A stretch of DNA of 64,000 nucleotides from assembly GCF_000617845.2 (NCBI RefSeq), contig NZ_DF820425.1, positions 1,973,725-2,037,724 on the forward strand. Reading direction: 5' to 3'. A program made the position numbers and the translations under genes. Position 1 is the stretch's first letter. Every line of letters begins with the position of its first letter. A model generated the notes under the pieces. That model was given only the letters and a program-made list of their open reading frames with translations, did no database searches and was not told the origin of the DNA. Shown piece after piece: positions 33,236 to 42,830 of this stretch. Source of the stretch: Bradyrhizobium sp. DOA9 (GTDB lineage Bacteria; Pseudomonadota; Alphaproteobacteria; Rhizobiales; Xanthobacteraceae).

Positions 33236-34984
33236 ATGGCAGCCATCCCTGGCGTCCGCCGTTCAGAGCTCGGTGACGCCTTACGCGCTTGTCGCACGGC
33301 CTTCATCGGCGTCGGCCTGATGAGCTGCATGATCAACCTGCTCTATCTGACCGGGTCGATCTTCATGCTGGAGGTCTACGACCGGGTGCTGCCGAGCCGC
33401 AGCATCCCGACCCTGGTCGGCCTCATCATCCTCGCCGGCTTCCTCTACATGGCGCAGGGCGTGCTCGACATGATCCGCAACCGCATCCTGGGGCGGATCG
33501 GCACCTCGCTCGACGAGGCCCTCAACAAGCGCGTGTTCGACACCATCGTGCGCCTGCCGCTGCTGGTCGGCAGCCGCAACGAGGGCCTGCAGCCGCTGCG
33601 CGATCTCGACAATGTCCGCTCCTTCCTCGGCGGCATGGGTCCGAGCGCATTCTTCGACCTGCCCTGGCTGCCGCTCTATCTCGCCATCTGCTTCGCCTTC
33701 CACGTCCTGATCGGCGTCACCGCGCTGGTCGGCGCCATCATCCTGGTCGGGCTGACGCTGGTCACCGAGTTCATGTCCCGCCAGCCGGCCAAGGAGGCGA
33801 TGGGCCTCGCCGCCCAGCGCAACGATCTCGCCCAGGCCAGCCGCCGCAACGCCGAAGTCATGGTGTCGATGGGGATGGCCGGCCGGATGAACCAGCGCTG
33901 GAGCGAGGCCAACGAAAAGTACCTCGCCGGCAATCAGCGGGCGAGCGACGTCGCCGGCGGTCTCGGCGCGGTCGCGAAGGTGCTGCGGATGATGCTGCAA
34001 TCGGCCGTGCTCGCGGTCGGCGCCTATCTCGTCATCCACCAGGAGGCGACCGCCGGCATCATCATCGCCGGCTCGATCCTCTCCGCCCGTGCGCTCGCGC
34101 CGGTCGATCTCGCCATCGCGCATTGGAAATCCTTCGTCGCGGCGCGCCAGAGCTGGCACCGCCTGACCCGCCTGCTGGAGCAGATGCCGGCGCAGGCGAT
34201 GCCGACCCAGTTGCAGGCGCCCACCAGCCGGCTCTCGGTCGAGGGCGTCGCCATGGTGCCGCCCGGTGATCAGCGCCTCGTGGTGCAGGATGTCACCTTC
34301 GCGCTCACCGCCGGCAACGGTCTCGGCGTGATCGGCCCGAGCGGCTCCGGCAAGTCGTCGCTGATCCGCGCGCTGGTCGGGGTCTGGCAGCCGGTGCGCG
34401 GCAAGGTCCGGCTCGACGGCGCAGCGCTCGATCAATGGTCGAGCGACGCGCTCGGCCGCCACATCGGCTATCTGCCGCAGGACGTCGAATTGTTCGGCGG
34501 CACCATCGCCCAGAACATCAGCCGGTTCGATCCCGAGGCCACCTCCGAGGCGATCATCGCCGCGGCCAAGGAGGCCGGCGTGCACGAGATGATCATCAAG
34601 ATGCGCGAGGGCTACAACACGCAAGTCGGCGAGCAGGGCGCCTCGCTCTCCGCGGGCCAGGCCCAGCGCGTGGCGTTGGCGCGCGCGCTCTACGGCAACC
34701 CCTTCCTGATCGTGCTCGACGAGCCCAATTCCAACCTCGACACCGAAGGCGACGAGGCGCTGACCCGCGCCGTCCGCTCGGCGCGCGAGCGCGGCGCCAT
34801 CGTCGTCGTGGTGGCGCACCGGCCGATCGGCGTCGAGGCGGTCGACCAGATCCTGGTTCTGCGCGACGGCCGCATGCAGGCCTTCGGCCCCAAGGAGCAG
34901 GTGCTCGCCCAGGTGCTGCAGCCGCGCGCGACGCCGCCGGCGCCGATCAAGATCGTCAGCGAAGGCGGAGTGGCCAAACCATGA
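33236..34984 (+). CDS. Type I secretion ABC transporter, PrtD type
   Basis: A 582-residue exporter half-transporter: membrane domain (about 20-320, starting FIGVGLMSCMINLLYLTGSIFM) then ATPase domain with Walker A GPSGSGKSS, signature LSAGQAQRV and Walker B LIVLDEPNSNLD. There is no N-terminal C39 peptidase-like domain, so it is PrtD-like, not HlyB-like. Such exporters handle proteins with an uncleaved C-terminal signal, often RTX proteins or proteases. Its stop overlaps the adaptor start. No cargo gene or TolC is seen in the window. Confidence 0.88.
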   Translation: MAAIPGVRRSELGDALRACRTAFIGVGLMSCMINLLYLTGSIFMLEVYDRVLPSRSIPTLVGLIILAGFLYMAQGVLDMIRNRILGRIGTSLDEALNKRVFDTIVRLPLLVGSRNEGLQPLRDLDNVRSFLGGMGPSAFFDLPWLPLYLAICFAFHVLIGVTALVGAIILVGLTLVTEFMSRQPAKEAMGLAAQRNDLAQASRRNAEVMVSMGMAGRMNQRWSEANEKYLAGNQRASDVAGGLGAVAKVLRMMLQSAVLAVGAYLVIHQEATAGIIIAGSILSARALAPVDLAIAHWKSFVAARQSWHRLTRLLEQMPAQAMPTQLQAPTSRLSVEGVAMVPPGDQRLVVQDVTFALTAGNGLGVIGPSGSGKSSLIRALVGVWQPVRGKVRLDGAALDQWSSDALGRHIGYLPQDVELFGGTIAQNISRFDPEATSEAIIAAAKEAGVHEMIIKMREGYNTQVGEQGASLSAGQAQRVALARALYGNPFLIVLDEPNSNLDTEGDEALTRAVRSARERGAIVVVVAHRPIGVEAVDQILVLRDGRMQAFGPKEQVLAQVLQPRATPPAPIKIVSEGGVAKP

Positions 34985-36315
34985 GCACGATGGCCATCGG
35001 CGGCACCAAGGCGGCCGCGAAGAAGACCGTACGCGACTCCATCAAGTTTCACCTGTTGCTCGGCCTCGCGATCGTGGTGGTCCTGGTCGCCGGCCTCGGC
35101 GGTTGGGCCTCGACCGTCCTGATCTCGGGCGCGCTGATCGCGCCGGGCCAGATCGTGGTCGAATCCAACGTCAAGAAGGTGCAGCATCCCACCGGCGGCG
35201 TGGTCGGCGAGGTGCGCGCCCGCGACGGCGACCTGGTCAAGTCCGGCGACATCGTGGTGCGCCTCGACGACACCGTCACCAAGGCCAACCTTGCCATCGT
35301 CACCAAGAATCTCGATGCGGCGCAGGTGCGTGCGGCGCGCTTGCAGGCCGAGCAGCGCGGTGTCGACAAGATCGAATTCCCGCAAAGCCTCCTCGAGCGC
35401 GCCAACGATCCCGACGTCAAGATACTGCTGTCGGCCGAAACCAAGCTGTTCGAGGTCCGCGTCAACGGCCGCACCGGGCAGAAGGCGCAGCTGCGCGAAC
35501 GCATCACGCAGCTCAACGAGGAGATCGCCGGTCTCAGCGCCCAGGAAAAAGCCAAGGACCAGGAGATCGCGCTGGTGCTGAACGAGCTCACCGGCGTGCG
35601 CGAGCTCTACGACAAGCGCCTGGTGCAGATCTCGCGCCTGACCCAGCTCGAGCGCGATTCGGCCCGCCTCAACGGCGAGCGCGCGCAGTACATCGCCGCG
35701 CGCGCCCAGGCCAAGGGCAAGATCACCGAGACCGAGCTGCAGATCATCCAGATCGACAAGGACGTGGTCAGCGAGGTCTCCAAGGACCTGCGCGAGACCA
35801 ACGACAAGATCGGCGAGCTGATCGAGCGCAAGGTCGCGGCCGAAGACCAGCTCCGCCGCGTCGACATCCGCGCGCCGCAGGACGGCATGGTGCTGCAATC
35901 AACGGTGCACACGATCGGCGGCGTCGTCACCGCTGGCGATACCTTGATGCTGATCGTGCCGCAGGCCGACGATCTCCAGGTCGAGGCCAAGGTCAATCCG
36001 GTCGATATCGACAAGCTCCAGATCGGCCAGAAGACGCTGCTGCGCCTCTCAGCATTCAACCAGCGCACCACGCCAGAGCTCAACGGCGTCGTCAGCCGCG
36101 TCTCGCCCGACGTCACCACCGACCAGCGCACCGGCCAAGGCTATTACACCATCCGCGTCTCGATGCCGGCCGAGGAGCTCGCCCGGCTCGGCGACGTCAA
36201 GCTGATTCCCGGCATGCCCGTGGAAGCCTTCGTCCAGACCGGCGACCGCACCATGCTGTCCTATCTGATGAAGCCGTTCCACGACCAGCTGATGCGGGCG
36301 TTCCGCGAGAAGTGA
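34981..36315 (+). CDS. Type I secretion membrane-fusion protein, HlyD/PrtE family
   Basis: A 444-residue periplasmic adaptor. One membrane segment (residues about 25-48, LLLGLAIVVVLVAGLGGWAS), a lipoyl-like half (VQHPTGGVVGEVRARDGDLV), a long coiled coil (about 170-290) and the HlyD C-terminal beta domain (VDIRAPQDGMVLQSTVHTIG). It links the exporter ATPase encoded just before, with which it overlaps by four bases, to an outer-membrane channel. Confidence 0.88.
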   Translation: MSTMAIGGTKAAAKKTVRDSIKFHLLLGLAIVVVLVAGLGGWASTVLISGALIAPGQIVVESNVKKVQHPTGGVVGEVRARDGDLVKSGDIVVRLDDTVTKANLAIVTKNLDAAQVRAARLQAEQRGVDKIEFPQSLLERANDPDVKILLSAETKLFEVRVNGRTGQKAQLRERITQLNEEIAGLSAQEKAKDQEIALVLNELTGVRELYDKRLVQISRLTQLERDSARLNGERAQYIAARAQAKGKITETELQIIQIDKDVVSEVSKDLRETNDKIGELIERKVAAEDQLRRVDIRAPQDGMVLQSTVHTIGGVVTAGDTLMLIVPQADDLQVEAKVNPVDIDKLQIGQKTLLRLSAFNQRTTPELNGVVSRVSPDVTTDQRTGQGYYTIRVSMPAEELARLGDVKLIPGMPVEAFVQTGDRTMLSYLMKPFHDQLMRAFREK

Positions 36316-36340
36316 CGCGCGAAAGCGCGAAGGTCTTGTG

Positions 36341-36450
36341 GGGTGGGTTAGCCTTGCGGCTGCGCGAAGCGCAGTCCGCTGGCGTAACCCACCTCTTTGG
36401 TTTCCGCAGGAGCAGAAGTGGTGGGTTACGCTGCGCTAACCCACCCTACG
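36341..36450. repeat. Palindromic repeat, GGGTGGGTTA / TAACCCACCC type
   Basis: GGGTGGGTTA opens and CTAACCCACCCTACG closes the element, with another TAACCCACC/GGTGGGTTA pair in the middle. It resembles family B but differs in the core. It separates the secretion genes from amn. Confidence 0.75.
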
Positions 36451-36505
36451 CGGTTCCGTTCTTGCTATAGTTCGACTCAAAGCCCAGCAACACGGCGGTC
36501 GAACC

Positions 36506-37975
36506 ATGCAGTCTCCACCCTCCATCGCCACCCAGTCCTTCACCGATGCAGCTCTCGCCGTTGCCCGTCTCGAGGAGATCTACGAGCGCAACACGAAATT
36601 CCTGCGCGATCGTTTCGAGGCCTATGTTGGCGGCGAAGCGATCACGACGCGGGTGCGCGCCTATTATCCCTTCGTCCGGCTCACCACCGCGACGCATGCC
36701 CGGCTGGATTCGCGTCTCGCCTACGGCTTCGTCGCCGGGCCCGGCGTGCATGAAACCAGCGTGACGCGGCCGGATCTGTTCCGCAGTTATCTCACCGAGC
36801 AGATCGGCCTCTTGGTCCAGAACCACGGCGTGCCGGTCGAGATCGGCGAGTCCGCCGAGCCGATCCCGATCCACTTCGCCTATCGCCGCGACATCAACAT
36901 CGAAGCCGCCATCACCACCAGCGAGAATTCGCCCGTCACACGCTCGCTGCGCGATGCGTTCGACGTGCCCGTTCTCGCGACGATGGACGATTCGATCGCC
37001 GACGGCACCTTCGAGCTCCAGCCGGGCGCGCCGGAGCCGCTGTCCCTGTTCCGCGCCGCCCGGGTCGATTACTCGCTGCGCCGGCTCCATCACTACACCG
37101 GCACCGATCCCGAATACTTCCAGAACTTCGTCATCTTCACCAACTACCAGTTCTATGTCGACGCCTTCGCGCAAGCGTGCCAGCAGCGGCTGCAGGCCGG
37201 CGAAGCCGGGCTCGAAGCTTTCGTCGCGCCCGGCAATGTGATCACGACCAGCGGCGGCGCCATCAGCGGCACCGCGCCGGCTCGCGCACCGCAGATGCCG
37301 GCTTTCCACCTGATCGCGCCCGGTTATCGCGGCATCACGCTGATCAACATCGGCACCGGTCCGTCCAATGCGCGCAACGTCACCGACCACGTCGCGGTGC
37401 TGCGGCCGCATGCCTGGCTGATGCTCGGCCATTGCGCGGGCCTGCGCAACACGCAGCGCCTCGGCGACTACGTGCTCGCGCACGGCTATGTGCGCGAGGA
37501 TCATGTGCTCGATCGCGAGCTGCCGCTGTGGGTGCCGATCCCGGCGCTGGCCGAGATGCAGGTCGCGCTCGAGCAGGCAGTCGAGGACGTCACCGGGCTC
37601 GAAGGTTTCGAGCTCAAGCGCCTGATGCGCACGGGGACCGTGGCGAGCGTCGACAACCGCAACTGGGAGATCTCAGGCCCTGAAGTGATCCGGCGCCTGT
37701 CACAGTCGCGCGCGGTGGCGCTCGACATGGAATCGGCTGCGATCGCCGCCAACGGCTACCGCTTCCGCGTGCCCTACGGCACGTTACTTTGCGTCTCCGA
37801 CAAGCCGCTGCACGGCGAGATCAAGCTCGCGGGGATGGCCAGTGAATTCTACCGCCGCCGCGTCGGCCAGCATCTCGAGATCGGCCTGAAGGCGCTGGAG
37901 CGGCTCAAGCAGCAGGAATCGGAGCGGCTGCATTCGCGCAAGCTCCGCAGCTTCGCCGAAGTGGCCTTCCAGTAG
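36506..37975 (+). CDS. amn: AMP nucleosidase
   Basis: A 489-residue enzyme cleaving AMP to adenine and ribose 5-phosphate in the cytoplasm. The N-terminal Amn domain (1-180) includes RVRAYYPFVRLTT. The C-terminal nucleoside-phosphorylase-like domain holds INIGTGPSNARNVTDHVAVLRP and the nucleotide-site motif ALDMESAAIAANGYRFRVPYG. Length matches the family (about 485). It stands alone between a palindromic repeat and DUF1488, so no operon partner suggests its control. Confidence 0.92.
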   Translation: MQSPPSIATQSFTDAALAVARLEEIYERNTKFLRDRFEAYVGGEAITTRVRAYYPFVRLTTATHARLDSRLAYGFVAGPGVHETSVTRPDLFRSYLTEQIGLLVQNHGVPVEIGESAEPIPIHFAYRRDINIEAAITTSENSPVTRSLRDAFDVPVLATMDDSIADGTFELQPGAPEPLSLFRAARVDYSLRRLHHYTGTDPEYFQNFVIFTNYQFYVDAFAQACQQRLQAGEAGLEAFVAPGNVITTSGGAISGTAPARAPQMPAFHLIAPGYRGITLINIGTGPSNARNVTDHVAVLRPHAWLMLGHCAGLRNTQRLGDYVLAHGYVREDHVLDRELPLWVPIPALAEMQVALEQAVEDVTGLEGFELKRLMRTGTVASVDNRNWEISGPEVIRRLSQSRAVALDMESAAIAANGYRFRVPYGTLLCVSDKPLHGEIKLAGMASEFYRRRVGQHLEIGLKALERLKQQESERLHSRKLRSFAEVAFQ

Positions 37976-38054
37976 GACCGAAGATACACTTTGCTGCTGA
38001 CAAGCGGGGCGATTTTCCGCATTGTCCGCGCGGGGGCGCGACCGGGACGACTTG

Positions 38055-38330
38055 ATGCCGCTGATGCGCGACAAGATCATTGGCCATGATCTGGAACGGC
38101 TGGCCTTTCGCTTCACCATGCTGAACGACGGTGAGGTCGTGCAGTGCCAGATCAGCGACGCCGCGATGGACGAGCTCGCGGGCATGCAGGGTACCGAAAG
38201 CAGCGCGCGTCAGGCGCAATTCCTGTCGCTGCGCGAGACCATCGAGCGGATCGCGTCGGATCTCTACGACGAAGCGCCACGCTTCCCGGGCTATGTGGTG
38301 CGGATCTTCATGCGGCATTTGGGACGGTGA
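38055..38330 (+). CDS. DUF1488 family protein
   Basis: A 91-residue protein with the family core LAFRFTMLNDGEVVQCQISDAAMDEL followed by a helical tail. No function is known. The ATG at 38055 is chosen; an in-frame TTG at 38022 would add 11 residues. Confidence 0.75.
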   Translation: MPLMRDKIIGHDLERLAFRFTMLNDGEVVQCQISDAAMDELAGMQGTESSARQAQFLSLRETIERIASDLYDEAPRFPGYVVRIFMRHLGR

Positions 38331-38365
38331 GGTTGCGCCAGGACGACAGCGGAGCTGACCGCCGT

Positions 38366-38848
38366 TCATCCCTCCAGCTTCCTCAGCAGCAGCTTGAGCG
38401 CGGTCGCCGCGAACAGCTGCATGTTCGCGAACCGGTCATTGCTGCCAGTCTCCAGCGTCATCACCTCCACGGCCGGTCCCGCGACCGCCATGCAGCTATG
38501 GCCCGCCGCATCGCCGTAGCGGTTGCCGGTGGGGCCGGCAGCGCCGGTCTCGGACAGGCCCCAATCGCAATTGAAGCGCGCTCGCATCTGCTCGGCCAGC
38601 AACCGCGCGTAGGGCTCCGACGAGGAGCGAAAGCCCTTCATTCCTTCGTCCGAAATATCCATCAGCACGCGCCTGGCATCGCGGGTATAGACCACCGCGC
38701 CGCCGAGGTAATAGGCGGAGGCGCCGGGCACCGCGAGCAGGCTGGCCGAGATCAAGCCGCCGGCGGAGGATTCGGCAACCGCAATGGCCTGTTTGCGCGC
38801 GATCAGTTTGGCGGCGACCTGTTCCGCAATGCCCACGAGCTCTTTCAT
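38366..38848 (-). CDS. CinA C-terminal-domain protein, nicotinamide-nucleotide amidase type
   Basis: A 160-residue stand-alone CinA_C (PncC-like) domain, which removes ammonia from nicotinamide mononucleotide in NAD recycling. The active region usually reads AESCTGG; here it is VAESSAGGLISASLLAVPGAS. SETGAAGPTGNRYGDAAG is the second family motif. The Cys/Thr to Ser/Ala change is seen in other Hyphomicrobiales by my recollection, so activity is likely but not proven. Start set at MKELVGIA; MRGYDMKE five codons earlier is possible. Confidence 0.78.
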   Translation of the reverse strand: MKELVGIAEQVAAKLIARKQAIAVAESSAGGLISASLLAVPGASAYYLGGAVVYTRDARRVLMDISDEGMKGFRSSSEPYARLLAEQMRARFNCDWGLSETGAAGPTGNRYGDAAGHSCMAVAGPAVEVMTLETGSNDRFANMQLFAATALKLLLRKLEG

Positions 38849-38993
38849 GTCGTAACCCCTCATTCCTTCGCAACCGAGCTCAGCCTTCCTAGCATATGGC
38901 AGGACGCTTGGCCGAGTTGCGGGCGACGGGCAGGCCTGCTTCAATGGCCGGGACAAGAAGAGACCTGCGAGGAAACGTGAGAAGGGAAACGTG

Positions 38994-40052
38994 ATGGCGT
39001 CCCTGATCGCCGGCGGCATCGATTGCGACGTGCATCCGGCCGTGCCGCATCTGACCAGCCTGCTGCCGTACCTGAACGATTATTGGCGCGATCAGGTGAC
39101 GACGCGCGGCATGGTCGACCTTATCTCGCAATCCTATCCGCAGAACTCGCCGATCACGGCGCGGCCGGACTGGCGCCCCGAGACCGGCAAGCCCGGCGAG
39201 AGTCTGGAGGCCATGCAGCGCCACGTGCTCGACCCCTTCCAGCTCAAGCATGCGATCTGCAATCCGCTCTACGGCGTGCAGATGGTGTTTTCGGAGGACA
39301 TGCAGGCGGCTTTTTGCCGCGCGCTGAACGACTGGCTGGCGAAGGAATGGCTCGATCGCGACACGCGGCTGCGTGGCTCGATCGTGATCCCTACGCAGAG
39401 CGTCGAGAAAGCGGTTGCCGAGATCGAGCGCTGCGCACCGGACAAGCGCTTCGTGCAGGTGCTGATGCTGGTGATGGGCGACACGCCGCTCGGCAAGCGC
39501 GCGCTGTGGCCAATCTACGAGGCCGCGGAACGTCTGGAACTCCCGGTCGGCATCCACGCCGGTTCCGCCTATCACAATCCGCCGACCGCGGTGGGCTGGG
39601 GTTCCTATCACATCGAGGATTATGTCGGGCAGGCCCAGGCGTTCCAGACCCAGCTCACCAGCCTGATCGTCGAGGGCGTGTTCGCCAAATATCCGCACCT
39701 GAAAATCGTGCTGCTGGAGTCGGGCGTGTCCTGGATCGCGCCCTATCTCTGGCGCCTGCACAAGTTCTGGCGCGGAGTGCGGATGGAGACGCCGTGGGTC
39801 GATCGCGCGCCGCTGGAGATTGTGCGCAGCAACATCCGCTTCTCGTTACAGCCATTTGATGCGCCGCCGGAACCTCAGACATTAATTCGCCTGTTTGATC
39901 ATATGCAGTCGGACGAATTGGTCCTATTCTCCACGGACTATCCGCACTGGCAGTTCGACGGCCAGGACGCGCTGCCCGAAGGTCTGTCCCCCGATCTCGT
40001 GCGCAAGATCATGATCGACAATCCGCATGCAACCTATCCCCGCCTGAAATGA
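38994..40052 (+). CDS. Amidohydrolase-2 family TIM-barrel protein, first of a pair
   Basis: A 352-residue metal-dependent hydrolase or decarboxylase of the ACMSD/amidohydrolase-2 group. The first metal motif is CDVHP (Asp12, His14) in place of the more common HxH. Further ligands are likely in VGIHAGSAYH and in the closing FSTDYPHW. GAAGGGA precedes the ATG. It shares its layout with the gene 25 bases downstream. With a Rieske protein encoded third, the operon looks like an aromatic-ring or carboxylate pathway, but the substrate is unknown. Confidence 0.82.
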   Translation: MASLIAGGIDCDVHPAVPHLTSLLPYLNDYWRDQVTTRGMVDLISQSYPQNSPITARPDWRPETGKPGESLEAMQRHVLDPFQLKHAICNPLYGVQMVFSEDMQAAFCRALNDWLAKEWLDRDTRLRGSIVIPTQSVEKAVAEIERCAPDKRFVQVLMLVMGDTPLGKRALWPIYEAAERLELPVGIHAGSAYHNPPTAVGWGSYHIEDYVGQAQAFQTQLTSLIVEGVFAKYPHLKIVLLESGVSWIAPYLWRLHKFWRGVRMETPWVDRAPLEIVRSNIRFSLQPFDAPPEPQTLIRLFDHMQSDELVLFSTDYPHWQFDGQDALPEGLSPDLVRKIMIDNPHATYPRLK

Positions 40053-40077
40053 GCCCGCTGCCAAAGGAGGCAAGGCG

Positions 40078-41187
40078 ATGAATATCCAGTTCCGCGAGAA
40101 CCAAGAAGCCGCTTCCCCACTGTCCGTCAAAACCGCGATCGCGGACTGCGACATCCATCCGGCACGCGCGACCCGCACCGAGCTCTACCCCTACCTTGCC
40201 AAACGCTGGCAGCATCACCTCGAAGTCTACGGCGTCCATGCCTATCAGGGCATGATGGAAGGCCCGCCCTATCCGAAGGCCCAACCCAATGCCTCGCGCC
40301 GCGATGCCTATCCGCCGGAAGGCGGCCCGCAGGGCTCCTCGCTCGCCTTCATGCAGAAGCAGCTGCTCGATCCCAACAACGTGCAGCTGGGTGTGCTCAA
40401 TCCGCTCAACACCGGGCAGGGCATCCGCAATCACGAGCTCTCCGCCGCGCTGTGCTCGGCGATCAACGACTGGCAGATCGACAAATGGACCAGCAAGGAC
40501 AAGCGGCTGAAGGCCTCCATCGTCGTCGGCAATGAGGACGGGCTTTCGGCCGCCGCCGAGATCCGCGAGCGCGCCGGCGACAAGAACTTCGTGCAGGTGC
40601 TGCTGCTCAGCCGCAATGTCGAGCCGCTCGGCCAGCGCCGCTATTGGCCGATCTATCAGGCTGCGGAAGAGGCGGGGCTCCCCGTCGGCGTCCACGCCTT
40701 CGGCTTTGGCGGCAACCCGATCACGCCGTCGGGCTGGCCGTCCTACTACATCGAGGAGATGGTCGGCCACTCGCAGTGCCAGCAATCGGCGCTGGCGAGC
40801 CTGGTTTTGGAGGGTGTGTTCGAGCGCTTCCCGAAGCTGAAGATGGTGATGATCGAGGCCGGCTTCGGCTGGGCGCCGTCGCTGGCGTGGCGGCTCGACA
40901 AGGCCTGGCAGCGGCTCAGGAGCGAGGTGCCGCACGTGAAACGGCCGCCGTCGGAATATATCCGCGAGCATGTGTGGTGGACCACGCAGCCGATGGAGGA
41001 TCCTGAAAGCCGCGAGGACCTGTTCGACGTCATCAAATGGATCGGCTGGGACCGCCTCTTGTTCGCGACCGACTATCCGCATTGGGATTATGACGAGCCT
41101 TCGCGCGTCTTGCCGGCCGGCGTCAGCGAGGCCAACCGCGAGGCGTTCTATCTCGGCAATGCGAAGAAGCTGTATGGCATTTCCTGA
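40078..41187 (+). CDS. Amidohydrolase-2 family TIM-barrel protein, second of a pair
   Basis: A 369-residue paralogue of the previous protein: DCDIHPA (Asp25, His27), VGVHAFGFGG and FATDYPHWDYDEP. Both share the stretch of the type RYWPIYQAAEEAGLPVGVHA. An AAGGAGG site precedes the start. Its TGA overlaps the ATG of the Rieske gene (TGATG), so the three are translated together. Confidence 0.83.
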   Translation: MNIQFRENQEAASPLSVKTAIADCDIHPARATRTELYPYLAKRWQHHLEVYGVHAYQGMMEGPPYPKAQPNASRRDAYPPEGGPQGSSLAFMQKQLLDPNNVQLGVLNPLNTGQGIRNHELSAALCSAINDWQIDKWTSKDKRLKASIVVGNEDGLSAAAEIRERAGDKNFVQVLLLSRNVEPLGQRRYWPIYQAAEEAGLPVGVHAFGFGGNPITPSGWPSYYIEEMVGHSQCQQSALASLVLEGVFERFPKLKMVMIEAGFGWAPSLAWRLDKAWQRLRSEVPHVKRPPSEYIREHVWWTTQPMEDPESREDLFDVIKWIGWDRLLFATDYPHWDYDEPSRVLPAGVSEANREAFYLGNAKKLYGIS

Positions 41188-41600
41188 TGGCAAGACACGT
41201 CATCGCGCCGGTCGACGAGCTTCCGCCGGGCACGCGAAAATTCCTGGAGATCGACGGACGACCGATCGCGGTCTTCAACATCAAGGGCGAATATTTCGGC
41301 CTGATGAACCGCTGCCCGCATCAGGGCGCGGCATTGTGCGAGGGGCCGCTGATCGGCCTTGCGCAGTCGCGCGATCCCGGCGAGATCGAATACACCAAGT
41401 TGGGTGAGATCATCCGCTGCCCCTGGCACGGCTGGGAGTTCGATATCCGCACCGGCCAATCCTATTGCGATCCCCGCCGCTTCCGCGTGAAAGCCTATCC
41501 CGCCCATGTCGAGCCGGGTGCCAGCGTGGTGAAGGGACCCTATGTCGCCGAGACCATCCCGGTGAAAGTCGAAAGCGACTACGTGGTGGTCGAGCTGTAA
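41187..41600 (+). CDS. Rieske [2Fe-2S] protein
   Basis: A 137-residue stand-alone Rieske protein with cluster ligands Cys43/His45 (CPHQGA) and Cys78/His81 (CPWHGWEF). The 32 residues between His45 and Cys78 are about twice the usual 15-17, an insertion seen as EGPLIGLAQSRDPGEIEYTK. No oxygenase alpha subunit or reductase is encoded nearby, so it may carry electrons to a partner elsewhere or act with the two amidohydrolases. Confidence 0.87.
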   Translation: MARHVIAPVDELPPGTRKFLEIDGRPIAVFNIKGEYFGLMNRCPHQGAALCEGPLIGLAQSRDPGEIEYTKLGEIIRCPWHGWEFDIRTGQSYCDPRRFRVKAYPAHVEPGASVVKGPYVAETIPVKVESDYVVVEL

Positions 41601-41610
41601 GCGGCATCTG

Positions 41611-41775
41611 TTCACCCTCCCCTGGAGGGGGAGGGTCGATCGCGCGCAGCGCGAGCGGGGTGGGGTGATCTCTCCTCTTGGGCACTGTCGGATGGGGAGA
41701 GACCGTCACCCCACCCCGCTTCGCATTTCGCTTTGCTTTATGCGAAGCGACCCTCCCCCTCCAGGGGAGGGTGAA
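41611..41775. repeat. Dispersed palindromic repeat, family C (long form)
   Basis: TTCACCCTCCCCTGGAGGGG at the left pairs with the inverse at the right end. Inner arms are GGGGTGGGGTGA and TCACCCCACCCC. The 165-bp element fills most of the gap between the Rieske gene and the convergent LysR gene. Confidence 0.88.
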
Positions 41776-41820
41776 GGGCGGCGACAGAGTCAGGGTTTTT
41801 CCGGAGGAAGCTGCTGGTTC

Positions 41821-42720
41821 TTAGGCTCTGCTCTGCGCCGCCGCGAGCACCCATTGCCGGAACGCGGCAAGCTTCGGCGCCTCCCGGCGCCCCTCGGGCG
41901 CGACCAGGTAGAAGCCGGCATCCGCCGGCAGCGCGATCTTGAAGGGGACGACGAGCCTGCCCTTGGCGATGTCGTCCTGCACGTAGGAGGTCCGCCCCAT
42001 CGCGACGCCGATGCCGTCGATCGCGGCCTGGATGGTCATGAAGATCATGTCGAAGGTGATGCCGGGCTGCCGCGCGATATCCGCCGGCAGGCCAGCCGCG
42101 GTCAGCCACAGCCGCCAATCATCGCTGTTGGCGTTCGAGGTATGCAGCAGCGCGTGGTTGCGCAGATCCTCCGGCCGGCGCAACGGCTTGTCGCCGCGCA
42201 GCAGCGAGGGGCTGCACACCGGAAACAGCTCGTCCGCCATCAGCCAGTCGGCGCGCAGGCCCGGCCATTGGCCGCGGCCATAGCGGATCGCCGCATCGAC
42301 GTTGTCGCGCTGGAAGTCGACGAGGCTGGTCGAGGTGGTGATGCGCACGTCGATGCCGGGATGCTGCTCCTGGAAATCGGTCAGCCGCGGCAGCAGCCAT
42401 TTGGCGGCGAGCGAGGCCAGCGTCGACACCGTCAGCACCTTGTCGTCGTCCCTGCGCAAGAGACGATCGGTGGCGAGGCGCAAATCGTTGAAGGCGGCGC
42501 GCACGCCCGGAAGATAGTCGCGCGCCTCCGGCGTCAGCGCCAGCGCGCGGTTCTGCCGGATGAAGAGGCGGATGCCGAGCTCCTCCTCCAGCCTGCGGAT
42601 CTGATGGCTGATCGCGGTCTGAGTCACGTTCAGCTCGCTGGCTGCGAGCGTGAAGCTGAGATGGCGCGCGGCGGCCTCGAACGCCCGCAATCCGTTCAGG
42701 GAAGGCAATCTGGCAGTCAT
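41821..42720 (-). CDS. LysR-family regulator, GcvA-like
   Basis: A 299-residue LysR protein: winged helix SLNGLRAFEAAARHLSFTLAASELNVTQTAISHQIRRLEEELG (about 7-50), then the effector domain (about 95-299). The opening LPSLNGLRAFEAAARH marks the GcvA-like subgroup. It is divergent from DUF1127 and convergent with the amidohydrolase-Rieske operon, so its target is not obvious; LysR proteins often act on the divergent gene. Confidence 0.87.
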   Translation of the reverse strand: MTARLPSLNGLRAFEAAARHLSFTLAASELNVTQTAISHQIRRLEEELGIRLFIRQNRALALTPEARDYLPGVRAAFNDLRLATDRLLRRDDDKVLTVSTLASLAAKWLLPRLTDFQEQHPGIDVRITTSTSLVDFQRDNVDAAIRYGRGQWPGLRADWLMADELFPVCSPSLLRGDKPLRRPEDLRNHALLHTSNANSDDWRLWLTAAGLPADIARQPGITFDMIFMTIQAAIDGIGVAMGRTSYVQDDIAKGRLVVPFKIALPADAGFYLVAPEGRREAPKLAAFRQWVLAAAQSRA

Positions 42721-42830
42721 CTGGCAGCAGCATGCATGACGTTATTTCATGCGAAGAGGTACAAATTGTCGTTTGTGGCAGCGCAGCAGCAGGCAGATAT
42801 TAGCGATCAACTTAGCTCCAGGAGCTGAAA

